Positions 32,276 to 45,380 of a stretch of 64,000 bases of DNA are shown here, piece after piece. The stretch's first letter is position 1, and each line of letters starts with the position of its first letter. A program made the position numbers and the translations under genes. The notes under the pieces were generated by a model, which saw only the letters and a program-made list of their open reading frames with translations, was not told where the DNA came from and did no database searches. The stretch covers positions 868,001 to 932,000 of the forward strand of contig JAWUZG010000135.1 of the NCBI GenBank assembly GCA_036785705.1, written 5' to 3'. The stretch comes from Acanthornis magna (Eukaryota; Chordata; Aves; Passeriformes; Acanthizidae).

Positions 32276-33345
32276 AGGGCAGTTGGGCTCCTCTGTCTGC
32301 ACAGCCTCGGACCAGAGGCTTTTTCACCACACATCCAAAACCTCTCTTCCCCCCACCCTTTGGTGTCAGGGTCTGTGCTGGCCTGGCAGCTGATAGCCCT
32401 GGGGCTATGGTCTCTACCCCAAAGGTGCTAAGCTTGACCCCTCTGTGAATGTGTTCTTTTCCTCCAGCCTGGAGTTTTTACTTTATCTTATCTCCATCAG
32501 CGCACAGTTCAGGGCTCCATTCAGGGTTTTGGTGGTTTGCTCTGCAGCTTTTCTGTACAGTTCTGTACAGTTTTTTTGTACAGTTTTGCTACAATAGCCA
32601 AAAGTCCTTCATGAAGATGTTTAAGCCATAAATTATAACATTTCAGTCTCTGATGTGATTTGAAGCCACCATTGATTTAACTGGTGGTCTTGTCCTTTGC
32701 TATCCTGTAAGGGGAGTAACTTGTATCAGATATGATAGAGCATATGGTGTCCATTCCCTGCCTCACCTATCCTTGCTTGTCTCTTGTGCAGAGGGGCTGC
32801 ATGATATTCGTTATCCCCCCGAAAATAGAGCAAATGCTCTACACATCGCTTTCCAGACCTTTCATTGCCACTGAAGTCCAACAAAATTTTGGTATCTAGA
32901 GGTATGTGCTCTAACCCAGAAAGCAGCACCAAAGCTGATTATTATTTGGTAAAATTTATTTATTTTTCTTCAGAAAATATTTAGTCTTAATGACTTTGTA
33001 AACAGCTTGCTGTTTGCATTTGGGGGATAAAAAGAAGAAGCAATCCTCAAGAGAGCAATATCAGATTATTTGTTAAGGAAAAAGCTTTAATACTTGTTAA
33101 TTGCATGATTTAGAGTCTTCTGTCATTATCATAGTTGTTTAAAGACAAGTCTTTCCCTTTAAGTAGTGCAAAACCCCCCAATTTTTAAAAATCCATTCCT
33201 TAAAAAGCAAACAAAAAACCACCTTGCTTCTCCTGAGGGCAAGGCAATGCCACATCAAAAGAAGGTGGATAATGAGAGAACGTAGGATGTAATGTTGAAA
33301 TTTGAAAAAACAATCCAAAAAACGTTCCGCTGACCGAGCTATGTG
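32276..33345. other. Non-coding, no gene recognised
   Basis: No exon-like segment or recognisable repeat, apart from a small CTGTACAGTT triplication near 32550-32585. Confidence 0.5.
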
Positions 33346-33645
33346 TTGAGCCTGGAGACAGGAAGGCTCAGGGGCAATTTTATCACTGTGTATAAATACC
33401 TAATTAGAGAGAATGAAAATGGTGGAGCTATACTCTTCTCAGCAGTGCCCACTGATGATACAGGAGGCAATGGGCAGAAATAAAAACCCCATGAAGTTCC
33501 ATCTGAACAAAAGAAAAAGCTTTTTCTCTCTTAGGGTGATCAGCTACTGGAAAAGGTTGTATAAAGTCTCCATCTGTGGAGATACTCAAGACCTGATGGG
33601 GCACGGTCCTGGGCAGCCTGCTCTAGGCAGCCTGTCTGAGCAGAG
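33346..33645 (+). mobile_element. CR1 LINE fragment
   Basis: Clear CR1 3' coding-end and UTR sequence: GAGCCTGGAGACAGGAAGGC, TCACTGTGTATAAATACCTA, GAGGCAATGGGCAGAAAT, TTCCATCTGAACA and GGTCCTGGGCAGCCTGCTCT. It stops before the terminal 8-bp repeats. Confidence 0.9.
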
Positions 33646-36600
33646 GCAGAAGCTCTCTCCAGCCGTCTTCAATGTTTTTGTGAATTGCATTGGAATTCAC
33701 TGTGTGCAAAAGATGTGAACTGTCCATACCATGTAGGGTGGGTAATTGCTTAGGAGGTAAGCAGCTGGTTTTCAGCACTGTTTCAGACTTTCTGAGGTGC
33801 AGGGACTTGCATGAAGTTAGGCTCTGAGCAAGTTTCCTTGCTACGAACTTCTGCATGTGGCACATGTCCCTGAATTCATACCAGAGTCCTCCCAGTGGAG
33901 GAGCATGTTGTGATACAGAGCATATTGCAGGCTCTGTACAATGTTGTCGAGGCCGGTTGGGCTCTCTAGAATGAGAAGCTCTGGTTTTCCATGGGTGTGC
34001 AGGTTGGTCTGAGCTTGGTCTTCCAAATATTATCATGCAGCTGAAAACAGAGATCTATGCTCAACAGATGGTCAGAGAGCACATCTTTGGGTTTTTTTAA
34101 CCCATATTTATAGATTCCCCAAATAAGTGTTTGGAAGGTTTGAGCTAAGGCCTGAATCAATTCATACCTTCCTTTCAATACAGATCATATGCTTAATTCT
34201 TAGAGAGCTTTATAAGTAGTGGTTTCAGAGAAATTAGTAGTTCTGTACACATAAGCTTGTTGGCATCTTTTCCAATATAATTGTTGGTATTTTAATACGG
34301 TACTGCTTTGGAGTGGGACAGGACTAAACCACATCAAATACATGCTCTATTTGCACAAATGAGTTTATTCCTGCAGCTTTTTTGGTTGTTTGTTTGTTAA
34401 TTTTTTTCTTTTTCTTTTTTTCTTCTGATGAATAGCTAACTACTAGCAGACCAACATTCTGTAGTAGAAGCTTATATCAACCTCAATTTTTGTCATTTTG
34501 GCTTTTAGTCATCATAATGTTATCTTCTGCAGTTGTTTTAATGAAAACACAGCACATCCTGTCCAGACTTAAAAAAACATTCTCTCAATGAAAGATTTGG
34601 TGCAGAATGTTCTTTCTACAGATTTCTATCACTATTCATACTTCTAAACAAATATTTACCTTACAATGAGAGTCATTCTGAGAGCTTCTAAACACATATT
34701 GTTTTTCAGGCTATATATGCAGAATCTAGTAAAGGAGAGAAATATAATTTCTAAGTGCTAAAATGCATACCAGCATATACAAACCAATAACCAGCCCAGT
34801 ATGATCTGAAGAAATGACTTCCCCCTATACAGTGCATGTTCTTTAAAGAGAGCAACCACTGCTTTCTTGCTCATTGTAATTCACACTGCGTCCAGCACTA
34901 CTGGAAAACTAATGAAAATGCTGGGAGTATAAGGCTTTATTTTACTGTTGAGAATTCTCAGTGGTTACATTATTATGTTGTGCCTAATTCTCCTGGTACC
35001 CCATTTTTTTAACGGTGATTGCTATTTTCAACCCAGTGATCCATTTCATGCATTAACCCCCTAAGAGCTGGATGTACCATGTAGCACAAAGGAGCTTTCA
35101 GAGCAAAATGCTTTTACTGGATAATTTGTAAACAGGAAAAATCTGCTCAATCAGTTAGAAATCTTATAAGCAGAGGCTCACTGGCATGGAAATCTGGGAA
35201 GCAGAGCCTTTTAAGTCCACCTCAAGGAAGATCAAAGTGAAAGAATAAAGGGAGGAGGTGCTGGTTTAATTTTTTCATCTGAGACTGCATGATATGAAGT
35301 GATGCAACTGTTGCCATAGTAAAGTTATATGGAATTGACTACAAGCCAGTCAACACCACTGTGTAATATTCCCCCCCACCCCCACAAGCAAAGCAGGATA
35401 AACACTTCTTGATTGATTTTGTTTTCCCCCTTATAATAAGAAATTATAGGAACTGATTTTAGAACTCTCTTAAAACTATAATTGCCAGCAGTGAAAAGTC
35501 AGCTAATATTTTTTGGATTGGGGCATACTGTTTCAGATACTGTTTCAGCTATAATTCATCTTTTTCTCAAAATTGTCATTCATGAAGCACCTTCAGTTGT
35601 CAACTGTGAGATAAAGGAGTCATCTGCTCAGTTAACTGGGGGAGTATTAAAATATGGAAGATAATACCACTAGAATATTTTAAATGGTATCTATACACAT
35701 CTGTTTAAGTTTTGGCAGAATTTACTTTCATCCTTGCCTTGTTACTCAAGTGTAATTTATAATGCATCTGAAGAATTCCCTTATCTCCCTCTCTACTTCA
35801 CCCAGCATATGCATACATGCAGGCATTGAGAGACCAGGAAATATCATGTCATGGCCTCTGTTACACAGTGTCTAATTTTACAGGATGTCTAGGAGGGTGT
35901 GGCAATAAAATGTGGTGGCTATAAAATAAAAAATAACTTCTGGTTGTGTTAGTGTTCATATTTGCATGGTTCAGGAGTTCAGTTGAGATTATACAGTGGG
36001 GTCAATATCTGAAGTGTTGCAACATTGTCAAAGCCATTAAAACATCAAACAAATTTGAATTCCTGTGACCAGAGCAGCCAGACACACAGAGGCTCATCGA
36101 TATTAAGATCTATTTCTAACAGTGCCCTCCTGCTGTGTAGGAGGTGAGGGGCGACAGCCTTATTCAGAGGCCTTCTTTTACTTCAGAGGTTCTTAATTTC
36201 TTCTTGTTGCAGCACTTGAAAACTTTGAGGAACACCTTAGGGGCCAGATGCTGCAGTGTGAGCCGGAACTTCCACCTCCACTTGAGAGTGTTGAGTGCCC
36301 CAGCTGACCTCCAGGTGCTGTTTTCTGTCAGCTGCTGTGCCTGTGCCATGTCTGCTGCTCTCCAGGGTTGTTTGAGAAGCACAGTGCATCTCTCGTGGCT
36401 CTCAATTGTGACTAATCTTGCTTCAGGCAACTGATACCCTCACTAATGCGATTTGCTCTTTCAATTCTTCCAGAGAGGCAGGTGTACTTTAAGGGACTTT
36501 ATTTTATTTGAAAGGGCTTCATGTGCTTATTTTGTGCTGTTGCTTTAGAGGGGGGAGGAGGCAAATTGGATAAGCGTTTCTTGCCCACTGAGGGCAAGGG

Positions 36601-37720
36601 ATGCTGATGTTGCTCATAAACTTGCTGAAGAACTATCTCCCTCATGGCTGTATGGCACAGACAGGCTTCTCCATCAATGCTGAAGGCTTGGCCATGGCAG
36701 GAGGGTTGACCATGGCCATTATTTTGGAGAATAGGTGGTGCCCTCTATGCCTAAAACCTGTCTTTGTTTGTCCCAAATATCCAGGTTGAAAATAGATGAG
36801 TGATTAACTTTTTTAAAATGAAAACTGCAGCAATCTCCTTCCTACATCATTAGCTGTCTGAGAAATCACAGGTGTTCTCTATTTTTGCAGTGAAGTTATG
36901 CAGGTGTTAAACTTGCCTGGTTTTGTGATAGAGCTAAGTATCTTAAATCAGCAACAAGCTGAACTCCCTGCTTGCAATTGGCCCCAAGACTTTGAATTTG
37001 ATTGGATACTTTAAAGGGAGCAGGCTTTAAGAACAGCTTTCTTGTGTTAGAAGCTTAGAATCCACTTAAAAGATGAGAAACAAGAAATAAAAGCAAAAAA
37101 TATTATTTGAAGGGAGCCTGGGAGAAGTGGAACAGCTGTAGATACTTGTGGCCCATCCCATCGTTCAGAGAGTGCAGTGTGACACAGCAACAGCGAAGCC
37201 CTAGAAAATTAAATGCTGCTCATTGATGTGCACAGGAAAGTGCAGATTTGAAGATTTCACAAATAAGCAGTGGACATCCTTATCCTTGGCAAACTGGGAA
37301 GCAAAAGCTCAGGGGAATAGAGAGAAATGAGAACAGGCCAGAGAGCACTTGGTGGTGAAAGAGCCTTTGTGAGTGGAGAGAACAGGAGAAACCAAAGTGA
37401 GCCCAAAAAGTCAGGTGGCCTGGTCACAGTGATGCAGCTAGGATCCCCCACAGCATCATGTGGAAATGGATAGGAGTGAGGAACAACCTCATTTGTAAAA
37501 GGTAAGACTTATTCTTGCAGCCTGTTGTAGCTAAAAAAGTTTTTTTTATTGTTTAAGTCTGCACACACACACAGATAAGTTTCTGCTGTGAAAGTGTATG
37601 AATATGCTTGAAAAATTGGTCAACCTGAGTGTTTGCTGTTTCATTTCATTTAAAACAAATGTCTAGTAAATAACTTTTCCTTATTTTTTCTTTACCTCTT
37701 TATTAGAGACAGCTCTGGTT

Positions 37721-37762
37721 AGCTGTGGTTTATTAGCTGTGGTTTATTAGCTGTGGTTATTC
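37721..37762. repeat. 14-bp tandem repeat, three copies
   Basis: AGCTGTGGTTTATT repeats at 37721 and 37735, and again at 37749 with one T lost. Confidence 0.9.
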
Positions 37763-39433
37763 AGATGTCCCCTTTCTTCGCTAGCTGATGTTTTTCTGCA
37801 TTCTCTGAAAGCATGTCAGAGTGCTGCAGCGTTCAATTGCTTTTGACAAGGAATGTTGATTCTCCTTATGTCCTCCACCCTCATATAAAAATAAGGCTTT
37901 GGTAGTCAGCAGTGTCCCCGGGGAGGCCTTGTTCTGCAAAATATAGAAGAGATTGAGGTGATTGGTAAGGGGGTGGTATGGTACCATCTTCATTCTGCTG
38001 CCATGTTATCTACTGAAGAACTTTCTTATTAAGGCATTGGCCTGATATGTTTATGCTAGTGAGGTAGGAATTAGAAAAACTGTTGTTGAAGAAGCATCTG
38101 TCAGCTGAGTTGCACTGACTTATCACTATTGATTAGCCAGTGCTTATCGTTATGTCTATCGACTGCTTTTGTGGTCTGGCATTTTTAAGGGATTGTTTTC
38201 TTTTATGGCATCCTCTGGCTATTACCAGTAAGACAAAGCCTCCTGTATTTCAAATGAGCTCACTCATTATTTTTCATTGTATTTTCTATTACAGCCATTA
38301 TCTTAGATCATGTAGATGTAATAGAAACAATGTTTATAGGAAACAGTTCAATCTCTATGAAAAGGAAACCTTTCTAGATTCTACCCTATGAGAAAGAAAG
38401 ATTGTTGTTCTTTTAAGGAGATAAAATGGGAAAAAAATAGCAGGCCACAAATAAAGCATGTGTTACAGAAAGAGCACCATATCTCGTACTTCTTTAAGGC
38501 AAAATTTGGCCCCTTAATTTACATAATAAGAATGTAACCAGAGTAGCACCACCAACATCAATGTTACGCTGGGCTGACTCTGGATCAGAACTGCACACAA
38601 AAATTTAGCCTTCTTGTGAGCAAGTGGTGAAGGTAATGTGGAATATGCGTATTATTGGTGGGCTCTGTTTGTCTTGATGGTTGAGATTATATTTTCAAGA
38701 TTATGGAGGGCCTTTGTGTAAAGAGCCTACTGCCCCTCTCCTGCCAAGGATTTTCTCTGCTCCTTTTCCTAGTATTTTGCTAACTTTTACAAAGACGGAA
38801 TACATGGAGTTGACATTTTCACCACTAAACCTTAGTGGATTCAATGCTTATATTCTAGCCTTGTGTTTGGAGGAAAAAACCCAAAAACTTTAAAAAAAAA
38901 AAAAAGTTAGATGTCTCTTTCCTGATTATTGATGAGAGCTGTATTTTGGGTGATAAAATACAGAGGAGATGCAAAGGTTGCTTCATCAGAAGAAAACAGC
39001 AGGAGCAAGTCTCTTGAGGATTGCCCCCCTCTGTAGCTGTTGCAGAGAAAGCAGACCTTGATAAACCCTGTGCACAAGTCAGAGCTTTCTCCAAGCCTGA
39101 GAATTACTAATGGGAATCCATTTTTCCCTCTAGAGATAGCCAAAGGAGGAATGGGCTGACAGGCTATTAAATGAATGTGGCTTTAAATGTAGACAGGCAT
39201 TTAAAGCCTTCTGCCATACAAATTAGAATTTCTGCTTACGGAATCACATTTTCATGGAATATTTTTCATATGAAAATGCGGTTAGCCTAAACCCTCCACT
39301 TTCAGACAGTGTTTAGAAAGAAGTGTTATGCTCCTAGAAAGGAAAAGAAATGCTGTTCTTTTCATTATGCACTTTAACTTTTCAGTGTCTTTATGCATTC
39401 ACTTTTATTTATTATTGCAGGTGAAAATGATGT

Positions 39434-39436
<3 letters not shown>

Positions 39437-39466
<30 letters not shown>

Positions 39467-39491
39467 GTTGGGGTTTTTTGTTTTTTTTTTT
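39437..39491. repeat. Poly(T) tract
   Basis: About 29 consecutive T, then GG-interrupted T runs. May be the reverse-strand tail of a retroposed sequence, but no body is visible. Confidence 0.9.
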
Positions 39492-42400
39492 GTTAAGTGG
39501 CCTGGAGAAAGAGTATGCATTGGTGGGAACTTCAGACAGTAATGGTAAATATTGAGATATCTGTGTCACTAATCTGTTTGCACTTACATGAAACTTAGGT
39601 AATGGCAATGTAGTTCCTGATCAGTGAATGAAGGACTTAGAAATTAAAAAATAACTTCTGTCACGAAAGATGAAAAACTAAATGGACTTTGTCTCCTTTA
39701 TAAAATGTTGTAGTGTCATTGATTCAAAATTTTTATGTGATGGATGAGCTCACATATATAGCAAAGAATTGCCAAAGCTTACTGTAAAGTCTCATAAACT
39801 CTCTATATGGAGAAATGCTGCAATGGTAACTTTCTCAGACCAAGGAGTTTAGAATTATATGCTATCTGTGTCTAACACCACTGACAATCAGTACAGATAT
39901 AGAACCCAGTTCTACAAATTTCTCTTTGATTTTATGGATGTTGGGATTTAACAGAAAATTTTTTTTTGTTCAAATCTCAGCACAGTAGGCTAAAGGCTTC
40001 TTGCCACCAAGAGACGTGAAATAAGGGCAGTAAAATGTTGGTAAGCAAGCAACTTTTCACCTTCTCTTTCAGATTTCACTCTCCTATAATTATTTTAGAC
40101 ATTTCATACTGCATGGCAATAATACTAGTACTGAAATTTATCTGAATGAAATGAGATTTTTTTTTTCTTATTATTTAATTCACTTTCTGTGAGTCTTTAT
40201 TTTCCTCTTTCCCTCTGCATTTTTTTTAATCGTTATTCATTTTTGTTCAGTGCTAGTAGTGTAACAATTCCTGGAATATACTTTAGAGATTGTGCAGTGA
40301 AGGCTCAGAAGATTTCTGAAGTTTGAAAAACACTGAAATTTCCAGTAGACCAGAGAGGCTTATAAAAAATTTCCTATAAAATATTTTCATAGCTTATTCT
40401 TACCTCTCCAGTGGGCTGCCCAAAAGAGCTTTCATGGCTGCATGCCATTAGTCACTGAAACTATACGATAAAATAGTTTTGCTGTAGTTTTGGAGAACCC
40501 CAAGAAGCAAGGACTGAAGTTACTTCCACACTTGCCTTCCGTGTCTGTACATAGAAGCAGATGATTGTCCTCTAATGTAGGGCCTTGAGAGGGATGTAGC
40601 TTTGAGAGGGAGAGAACAGTTGCTGTGAGACTGGTGTTTTGGGTTTTCTGTAGGGGTAGTCAGACCTGTGTGAGATGGGAAAAGCTCCTGGTGGAGACAT
40701 GGAGGGTTCAGCTCTGGTGAATATGGGAGAAAGCACTTTGCATTGACTTCATGTTTACAAAATTGAAATATTTCCAAAACCTACTGTAAAGTGGAGATAA
40801 AATAATATGTAAGATTTTATCTTATATAAAGATGTAAAAACACTCCAGGTGTGAATTGAAATTAGTTAATAATACTTAGCAAAAGCACAATGTCTTCAAA
40901 GATGTACTGTCATTGAAAACTGTTTTAATGATAATTTTTTGGTCAGCTGTTGTAGCATTTCTCTTTTAAAGGAAAACTTTAATGGCAATTTATATATGCT
41001 TTTAAATGTAGTGGGTCTCTCTGAAAGAAATTTGAAAGCCAACAAGATAGGATAGGTTGACATAAGAAAAACAGTGCTAATGAATAATAATATGCATTAT
41101 GCCATTAATGATAAGTCGTCCCTTACAGTGCAGGAAAATAAAGGGGAGGTCACCAGAGAGAAAAGAATGAACAAAAATGTGTCTGTATATACAGAGAGGC
41201 TGTCCTCTCTCCCTCCTCCTCAGGCATCCTACATCTGAAATCCTTTCTCTTGATAGGAAACTAATTACACAGAGGTTGCCAACCCTGTTCTCTTTCAAGT
41301 ATTAAAACAGTGGAGCATCTTTCTCAGTCCAGGTAGTAATTAGTAGTCACCTAGTTGCAAGGCAAGTGCAGTGTTATAGGTGTTCTGCTCAGAGAGCATT
41401 GATTTGAATGAGAGCAGTAGAAGAGTTCACTTAAATTCCTGATGAAATTTTTTTAGTTCTTCATCATGTGCCTGATTTCCCCTGTAGTACATTGCTTTTT
41501 CTCATGCCCCCTGTCTCTATGCTACCTACTGCTTATTTTGCTGTCTGCTGTGTAGTCATTCATGGAACTCGTGGGTCTGTGAGATGTGCAGTCTTCCCTC
41601 CCTTTGGCTGATGGATTATTACTGTTAATACTTCCACTCAAGTCTGGGGACTGTTTTGGGCGAAGCAGCCGTGAGCTAGAGGAACAGTTCTCTTCATCTG
41701 TGAAGAGCTGAACATGCACTTGGTAGTCCCCATGATGTTAAATAGATAAGCTGCTTTAATAAACCGATTCTGGCCAAATCAGTCTAAAAGGCTGCAGTCT
41801 AGAAGGCTGTTTCTCGTTTTTAATGCTTTTGGAAAGCCAGAGATTAATTAACTTCACTCCTCTTGAAAACAGGAAATCTGTGCAACAGCTACCAACTATA
41901 TCTTTAATTATTGCATGCTCTGGAATCAAAACTGTATGTGGTTTATGAAGTCAGCTCTGTTTCAACAGCATAAACAATTTCTTGAAATGGAATTTTAAAA
42001 CTTAGCACTGTAATGCTATTGTTTGCCTTGCTGATCATAAATGACTGACACGTTCTGGTGTGTTCCCTTCACTTTCTCAATCCTTTCCTATTTACTCATG
42101 GACTGTAGTTGGTTAATAGGACACTCATGCCAAGGAGGATCTTTATAGATCTCAAGACCCGGCTGTGTGTCCATGTATGAACACACAATTTCACATGCCT
42201 GAAATCAATGTCAGGATTTCTTCAAAATTCTATAGTAGACATTCTACAATGTCTGCAATTTAGACCATTCTCTAAATTTGTAGAAAAGAAATGGAGAAAA
42301 GGAAAGAGAACCACATGTGGAAAAAAAAATCCCATGAAACAAAATTATTATAAAATCAGGCAAATATTCAAATAATGGCAGGGTTTGTTCTTACAGTTTG

Positions 42401-44846
42401 CCTGAACTCTCTTTCTCTTTTATTCTACTGGTGTGTATTGTATGGAGCTGGCGCTTGCTGGTATTGTCTGCTAGAGTATTGAACAAAGTCCTGGTGAAGT
42501 GAGCAGTCTCCTAGAAATTTGTGGTTTAGCACCCAGCCTTTTCTTTGTCTGCTTCTGAAACATCACATGTTCCATTTTTCACTGTTGAGAGAAGTCTGTA
42601 CTATGCTTAAGAAAGTCGATGTCATTGAAGAAGTACTTGTAACAGTTTCTGAATTTTCTTTTCAGACAAGACTGGCTATGTATTTAATTATTAATTTTAA
42701 TTATTTATAGATTTGGAACCAAATATTCGAGTCTCTCTACAAATGATTCTTCTGGATATGAAAGACTTCTCCATGTGCACCTTGAAGCATGGACCGCTTC
42801 ATGGCAACACTTTCTGTTGAAAGCGTGCTTTAGATGGCTGTATTGAGTAATCCTTCTTATCACTGTTTTGTTTCATCCTGTGCAAACCAATAAGTCCTAA
42901 TTCTCAATGTGCATTTTTCAGAATATCTGGGGGTTTGTTTCAGAGTTTTGGAAAATTGATAAAAATTTGGGAGGGCTTTTAGGGGGAAAGAGGGGAAGGC
43001 AGCAGATGATTTAGGTGAGTGACAGACTTGGCTTGGTGCTATATGACTTTGTACACTTAGATAAACTCTTTTCTGTGTACTGTTATGTGTATGTTATTGT
43101 TCAGGGTGGCTGTAGAAGTAAGTTTGGTGATTTCTTTAGATCTCAGTTCTTCCCTGGGCTATTCTGTAAGTGGGATTACATTGCAGCAGGAGCAGTGTCA
43201 GTATGCAGAATCAATGTATGCCAGCAACAGGAGAGGGCCACAATGCAGGGGTGGTTTTCCAGACGCTTATATGAGGGACTCCATATTTTTTGTCCCAGTT
43301 TCAGTGGATGTATAACAGATAGTTAAAAGAGGATTTATTAGTCACTGGCCATTCTGCAGGCTAGAGGACATGGAAAGTGACCCACTTCCCACTTCTCCAG
43401 GTGACTTTTTTTTTCAAGAGTGGTGCTTCTATTTTATTCATTTTTATAGATAAATACATGGAGCTTAAAGGATGGTTATCCTATTCCTCCCATGAGTAGT
43501 GTGCTTGTTTTAAAATACATAAATAAATGAAACATTGTTATTCTATATGTTGGTCTGGTTCTCTCTAGTTATTCTTTGGGATTTAAAATGTGCACCTTTG
43601 TGTGTTTGTATATACAGAAGTACATGCTTTTAGTGATTGAAGGCTTTGTTAATAGTGTGGAAAATTTTCATTTAAACTTTGCCACCCATAAAAATCGGTA
43701 TAGTTTACATTCAGAGTTGTCTTCTGTTTTTTGGTGTTTTCTGTGGTTGTGTGGGCTTTTGAGATCAGCTTTATGCCATTACAATTGTTGGCAGGTATTC
43801 AAGCCTTAAAATAATTGCCCATCTGTGTGACTCTCAGTGAAAAATTAACCATTCAGAAAGAGTAGCTGTGACATAATTTGAAGTCTGATTTGACAACATG
43901 TAAGATAACAGAGGAAAGTGAGAGGTAACATAATACACAGTCTATCAAGTAAGATTGTTCATACATCTCTGAATTAATGATTCACAGAAATGGCAACTTC
44001 AAGAAGCAAGAGCCAAAAAAATCCAAGCAGAATTTAAAGAAAACTCTGAACATGAAAGAAGATGTAATCGAATGTTTCTTAGCAGAAAAAACTGTACAGA
44101 GAGGAACACAAAGTTTGTGTGTGTGTTGGGGGGCAGTCAGGGGGTCAGAAAGGGCTGGAGGGGAAAAGAAAAAGTAGTATTGGAGAGAAATAGGGAGAGA
44201 AAAAAGTATTCTTGCTATTTGTGGGAAGCCAAAGTTTGTGAGAATCCGTTTTCCGATAAACTGCTGGTTTTGGTCAGTGATTAAGGGACGATAATATCTT
44301 TCTCTGAACCCTTAACTCTCGTAACTCATTACTTGGATGAATGTCAAGATGCTGATAGGGGTTTCTACTGCAGCTGTGTGTCTGAATGTTACCTGTTTGC
44401 TCTAATCCATTCAGAGTGAGCTGAAAAAAAGTGTCACCTCTTTTTGGGTGATCCGTGCTGCATGTAGCATCCTCCTGTGCCTGAAGCATATAGACTAGAC
44501 AAGAACTTCTCTGTCTTCAGATACCAAAACTCTGTACCATTAACAATTCCACCCCCACACCTGTATTAGAACCTAATGTTTCCTCAAGGTCTGAGGTCAG
44601 GCCCACTAGTGGAGAAATTGCCGTGGTTAAAGACAGAGCAGTAGGGTTAGATGGGACTGGTTGCAGCAAGCACAGCAGAGGTGTATGGTTTGGTCTTTGA
44701 AGCCCCAGCTCTATTTCCCACCTCCAGGTTATGAAGTGCTTTGAGGCAGTTGAAAGACCTTTGGCTGCACCGGAAACTCCAATTATGTCAAAATTGAGTA
44801 CTCTTGTTTCCTCCATGTTTGAAAAATATATCTTCCCAATCAGCTC

Positions 44847-45380
44847 TGTTTTCATGGTTTAGCCCCAGCCAGCAGCCAAGCCCCAGGCAGGCACTCAGTC
44901 CCTCCCCATCAGCAGGATGAGGGAGAGGATCAGAAGAGAAAAAATGAGAAAACTCATGGGTTGAGAAAAAAATAGTGTAATAGGAAAAGCAGAAACGCTG
45001 CAAAAAGCAAAGCAAAACAAGGAATACATTCATTGCTTCCTGTGGGCAGGCAGGTGTTCAGTGACTCAGGAAGACAAATGCATCGCTCCAAATGTCCTGC
45101 CCTCCTCCTCCTTTCCCCACCTTTATATAGCGAGCATGAGCTGTATGGTATGGAATATCCCTTGGGTCAGCTCTGTCACCTCTCCACTTCTCGTGCACCC
45201 CCAGCCCACTTACTGCTGGGATGGGGTGACAAGCAGAAAAGGCCTCGGCTCTGTGCAAACACTGTGCAGCAAAAGCTAAAACATCCCTGTATTATCAATA
45301 CTGTCTTCAGCATAAATCCAAAACAGCCCCATACCAGCTACTATGAAAAAAAAAATTCTGTGCCATCCAAAACCAGCACA
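44847..45380 (-). mobile_element. Avian ERV solo LTR
   Basis: On the minus strand it begins TGTGCTGGTTTTGGATGGCA at 45380 and ends GGGGCTAAACCATGAAAACA at 44847. This is a bird LTR family I recognise by its ends and by inner blocks such as GGAATATCCC and CAGGCAGGTGTTCAG (plus-strand sense). A TATATAAAG box lies at 45121-45129 in minus orientation. No internal retroviral region, so solo. Confidence 0.8.

Larger units (their letters stand above)
33646..44846. other. AT-rich non-coding stretch
   Basis: Eleven kilobases in which I found no exon with domain similarity. It could be FBXO15 intron or intergenic DNA. It contains the small repeats listed separately. Confidence 0.5.

Noticed and set aside
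32022..32431. Lys/Glu/Arg-rich and Phe/Leu/Ser-rich frames around 32.1-32.3 kb
   Set aside because: Products of the GAAA microsatellite.
42670..42847. RFGTKY reading after an AT-rich acceptor, resembling the FBXO15 C-terminus
   Set aside because: The preceding residues do not match, the frame runs on for about 45 codons past the expected stop, and the match is only five residues.
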